Shown here piece after piece: positions 19,894-22,339 of a stretch of DNA of 22,339 bases. The DNA lies in contig JASHWA010000245.1 of assembly GCA_030044325.1 (NCBI GenBank), forward strand, positions 1 to 22,339, in the 5' to 3' direction. The first letter of the stretch is position 1; every line of letters begins with the position of its first letter. The notes beneath the pieces were generated by a model. The model was not told the origin of the DNA. It saw only the letters and a list, made by a program, of their open reading frames with translations, and searched no databases. Origin of the DNA: Bryobacteraceae bacterium. Lineage in GTDB: Bacteria > Acidobacteriota > Terriglobia > Bryobacterales > Bryobacteraceae. A program made the position numbers and the translations under genes.

Positions 19894-21624
19894 ATGAATC
19901 GCAGGGAGGTGCTCAAGCTCGCACCCGCTATCGCCACGCTGATCGTCACCGAAGCCGGAATCGCGCCGTCCGCGGACGCGCAGGGCCGCGGTCCCGAACC
20001 GCCGATGCGGATCACCAAGGACCAGCTTCACGACGCGCTCGAAATCCTCGGCCTCGAATTCACTGAGGAGCAGCGCGACATGATGCTCCCCGGCGTCAAT
20101 CGCGCCCTTGCGAACTACGAGGTGCTGCGCAAAATCAATATCCCCCTCGACACCGAACCCGCGTTCCATTTCCGCCCCGCGCTGCCCGGCAAGGAACCCA
20201 CCCCGCGCGCATCGAACTTCAAACCGGCGCGCGTGGTGAAACCCGCGTCCTTCACCGATATCGAGGAGCTCGCATTCCTCCCGGTCACCGAGCTAGCTCC
20301 GCACATCAAGTCGCGCAAGGTATCTTCAACGGACCTAACCCGGATGTACCTCGGACGGCTGAAAAGATACTCGCCGAAACTGCTGTGCGTGATCACGCTG
20401 ACCGAAGATCTCGCGCTCCAACAGGCCGCCGAAGCCGACAAGGAAATCCGAGCCGGAAAGTATCGCGGCCGGCTGCACGGAATTCCTTTCGGCGCCAAGG
20501 ACCTTTTTAATACCAAGGGAATTTTGACCACCTGGGGAGCAGAACCGTTCAAAGACCAGGTCCCCGCCTACAATGCGACCTGCATCGATCGCCTGTACGC
20601 CGCCGGCGCCGTGCTGGTGGCGAAAACCTCGATGGGCGCGCTTGCGCAGGGCGACGTCTGGTTCGCCGGAACCACCAAGAATCCCTGGAACATCGAGCAG
20701 GGATCGAGCGGATCGTCCGCAGGATCGGCTTCCTCGACCGCCGCGGGACTGGTCGGATTCTCGATCGGCACGGAAACGCTGGGCTCGATCGTCAGTCCCA
20801 GCTCGCGCTGCGGCGTGGCCGGGTTGCGCCCCACTTATGGAAGGGTGAGTCGATATGGTGCGATGGGACTGAGCTGGACCATGGACAAGATCGGACCTAT
20901 TTGCCGCTCGGTCGAAGATTGCGCGCTGGTGCTCAACGCGATGTACGGCCCCGACGGTCATGATGTCACCACCATCGATGCTCCTTTTGATTGGAATCCG
21001 ATAGCACCGTTGTCGAGCTTGAAAATCGGGTATCTCAAGGCGGAATTCGAGCGCATGGGAGCAGGACGCGGAGGGCGCGGGAACCCGGCACAGGCCGAAG
21101 CTCGCAAGAAGATCTACGAAGACGCGCTCGATGCGCTGCGCAAGGCCGGCGCGAATTTACAGGAAGCCGAGCTTCCCGAAACCAACGCCCAGCAGATTTC
21201 CTTTCTGCTGCAAGCTGAAGCCGCCGCGGCGTTCGACGACATCACCCGCGACGGGCGCGTGACGCAGCTTCGCGGGCAGGGCCGCGGCGACTGGCCCAAC
21301 AGTTTTCGAACCTCGCGCCTGATTCCCGCCGTCGAATACATCCGCGCGCAGCGCGGCCGCACGCTGCTCCAGCAGCAGATGGACGAATTCATGCAGAAAT
21401 GGGATGTGCTGGTCGTTCCGCAGGGCACCGCGACGCTCACCATCACGAATCTGACCGGCCATCCTCAGGTTGCCGTGCCGTGCGGCTTCATCAACGGGAA
21501 TTCGCCGCAGAGCATCATATTTACCGGCCGGTTGTACGAGGAAGGCGCGCCGCTGCGGGTCGCACATGCGTTCGAGCAGGCCACGGAATGGCACAAGATG
21601 CATCCGAAAATGGATTGGGCATAA
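19894..21624 (+). CDS. Exported amidase-signature hydrolase
   Basis: A 576-residue amidase-signature enzyme (same fold as GatA and fatty acid amide hydrolase), hydrolysing an unknown amide or ester. MNRREVLKLAPAIATLIVTE with ADAQ near residue 30 is a twin-arginine-type export signal. About 100 residues follow (RITKDQLHDALEILGLEF, a helical region) before the amidase domain from about residue 128. The Ser-cis-Ser-Lys triad can be placed at Lys202 (GAKDLFNTKG), cis-Ser275 (GSSAGSA) and nucleophile Ser298 in TETLGSI, where the usual GTDTGGSI has Leu for Gly. RPTYGRVSRYGAMGLSWTMDKIGPI is a standard segment. The start is preceded by an extended -10 and no ribosome binding site. The NIPSNAP gene begins two bases after its stop, so they form an operon. 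Peptide, indoleacetamide-like or polymer amides are all possible substrates. Confidence 0.9.
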   Translation: MNRREVLKLAPAIATLIVTEAGIAPSADAQGRGPEPPMRITKDQLHDALEILGLEFTEEQRDMMLPGVNRALANYEVLRKINIPLDTEPAFHFRPALPGKEPTPRASNFKPARVVKPASFTDIEELAFLPVTELAPHIKSRKVSSTDLTRMYLGRLKRYSPKLLCVITLTEDLALQQAAEADKEIRAGKYRGRLHGIPFGAKDLFNTKGILTTWGAEPFKDQVPAYNATCIDRLYAAGAVLVAKTSMGALAQGDVWFAGTTKNPWNIEQGSSGSSAGSASSTAAGLVGFSIGTETLGSIVSPSSRCGVAGLRPTYGRVSRYGAMGLSWTMDKIGPICRSVEDCALVLNAMYGPDGHDVTTIDAPFDWNPIAPLSSLKIGYLKAEFERMGAGRGGRGNPAQAEARKKIYEDALDALRKAGANLQEAELPETNAQQISFLLQAEAAAAFDDITRDGRVTQLRGQGRGDWPNSFRTSRLIPAVEYIRAQRGRTLLQQQMDEFMQKWDVLVVPQGTATLTITNLTGHPQVAVPCGFINGNSPQSIIFTGRLYEEGAPLRVAHAFEQATEWHKMHPKMDWA

Positions 21625-21626
21625 AT

Positions 21627-22339
21627 ATGAATCGCAGGCAATTCACCGGCGCGCTCGCGGGACTGGCGGCGGCACAAAACGCGCGGCCCGCTTCAGGCGA
21701 GAATCCGCACTGGCTGCTGCTCGAAGCTTTTCAACTGCGCCAGGGCGACCAGGTGACGCGCATGCACGATTTTCTGAAAGGGTGGCTTCCGAAAGCGCCC
21801 GCCGGCCCGAAGCTGATTCTTGAAGCCGTGATCGCCCCACACACGCCGCAACTGTTGGCCGTCCTTGGGGTAAATAACTTCGAAGACATCCGCACGGGGC
21901 AGGCGTCTATCACTTGGTCGCTGAGAGCTCTAGGCCCGACCGAGCCTCTGTTCGACGCGCTGAACACCACCATTCTTGAAGCCGCCGGCTATTCGCCCGA
22001 AATCACCGCGGGGAAGTCGGAAACGCCGCGCTATTTCGAGCTGCGCACTTATCACGCGCCCACCATGCCTCAACTGATCGCCCTGCATGGCCGTTTCAGC
22101 GGGCCGGAAGTGCGCGTTTTTCACCGCTCCGGAATTTTTCCTCTGTTTTATTCGAGCACGCTGATCGGCGCCAATCTCCCGAACCTGACCTACCTGATCC
22201 CATTCGACTCGCTCGCGGCGCGCGAGAAGGCGTGGAGCGCGTTTAACGCCGACCCCGAGTGGATCAAGGCGCGCAAGGAATCCATCGACAAATTCGGCCA
22301 GATCGTGAGCGTCAGCGACATCTCCATTTATCGCGCCAC
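21627..22339 (+). CDS. Tat-exported NIPSNAP family protein (3' end missing)
   Basis: The frame is open from the ATG at 21627 to the end of the window (237 codons so far). MNRRQFTGALAGLAAAQNA is a twin-arginine-type signal. The first half (HWLLLEAFQLRQGDQVTRMHDFL, then a LILEAVIAPHTPQLL strand) looks like a diverged NIPSNAP-type ferredoxin-like unit. The second half is a clear one: FELRTYHAPTMPQLIALHGRF, FHRSGIFPLFYSS, LTYLIPFDSLAAREKAW and FNADPEWIKARKES. NIPSNAP-type alpha-beta barrels often form dimers; the function of exported bacterial members is not established. Only two bases separate it from the amidase, and both carry similar signals, so the products probably meet in the periplasm. 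The window stops close to the expected C-terminus (SVSDISIYRA). Confidence 0.85.
   Translation, partial: MNRRQFTGALAGLAAAQNARPASGENPHWLLLEAFQLRQGDQVTRMHDFLKGWLPKAPAGPKLILEAVIAPHTPQLLAVLGVNNFEDIRTGQASITWSLRALGPTEPLFDALNTTILEAAGYSPEITAGKSETPRYFELRTYHAPTMPQLIALHGRFSGPEVRVFHRSGIFPLFYSSTLIGANLPNLTYLIPFDSLAAREKAWSAFNADPEWIKARKESIDKFGQIVSVSDISIYRA

Overview
The window looks like a chromosomal segment of an Acidobacteriota bacterium, most likely close to Bryobacterales/Solibacterales ('Candidatus Solibacter'-like). The basis is high GC, frequent TTG/GTG starts, Tat-type signal peptides, and several secreted protein families that I associate mainly with that phylum. This assignment is inference from protein resemblance; no rRNA or tRNA is present to confirm it. 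I see no CRISPR array, phage or complete insertion sequence.

Layout. 1-2821: the 3' part of a gamma-glutamyltransferase-like gene with an altered active site, then a secreted acidobacterial-type protein behind a good sigma70-like promoter. 2822-3885: a small decayed zone with the tail of a DUF1801 gene (minus) and the tail of a PD-(D/E)XK nuclease gene (plus), abutting as if one deletion removed both 5' halves, followed by a small coiled-coil gene. 3899-10058: a mostly same-strand housekeeping run: rimO, yacG (only 52 residues), pgpA, an IPT/beta-propeller protein, cinA, a YihY/BrkB membrane protein and a short-chain dehydrogenase, several with overlapping stop/start codons. 10119-10880: a Tat-exported protein with a GGYPGG repeat. 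11048-13363: two adjacent acyl-CoA dehydrogenase genes that look like complementary subunits of one heteromeric enzyme. 13495-15814: hfq, hflX and pgsA. 15887-17698 (minus): an exported FAM173-like methyltransferase and a secreted acidobacterial protein. 17943-19272: a small unknown gene and a RibB protein whose GTP cyclohydrolase II half looks inactive (RibBX-like). 19293-19754 (minus): ssb. 19894-22339: a Tat-exported amidase and a NIPSNAP protein cut by the window end.

The genes cover translation fidelity (rimO, hflX, hfq), phospholipid synthesis (pgsA makes phosphatidylglycerophosphate, pgpA dephosphorylates it), NMN/nucleotide salvage (cinA), riboflavin synthesis, DNA maintenance (ssb, yacG) and acyl-CoA oxidation.

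No wholly new multi-gene system is evident. The signals most worth following are: (i) six genes with little or no Shine-Dalgarno sequence whose start codon lies 5-8 nt after a TANNNT hexamer, four of them with a full extended -10 (TG-N-TANNNT), suggesting leaderless transcription; (ii) the deletion scar near 3200; (iii) the RibBX-like degeneration; (iv) the paired acyl-CoA dehydrogenases with one candidate catalytic base between them; (v) the GGT-like protein with Ser in place of the Thr nucleophile; (vi) four REP-like dyad elements confined to spacers.
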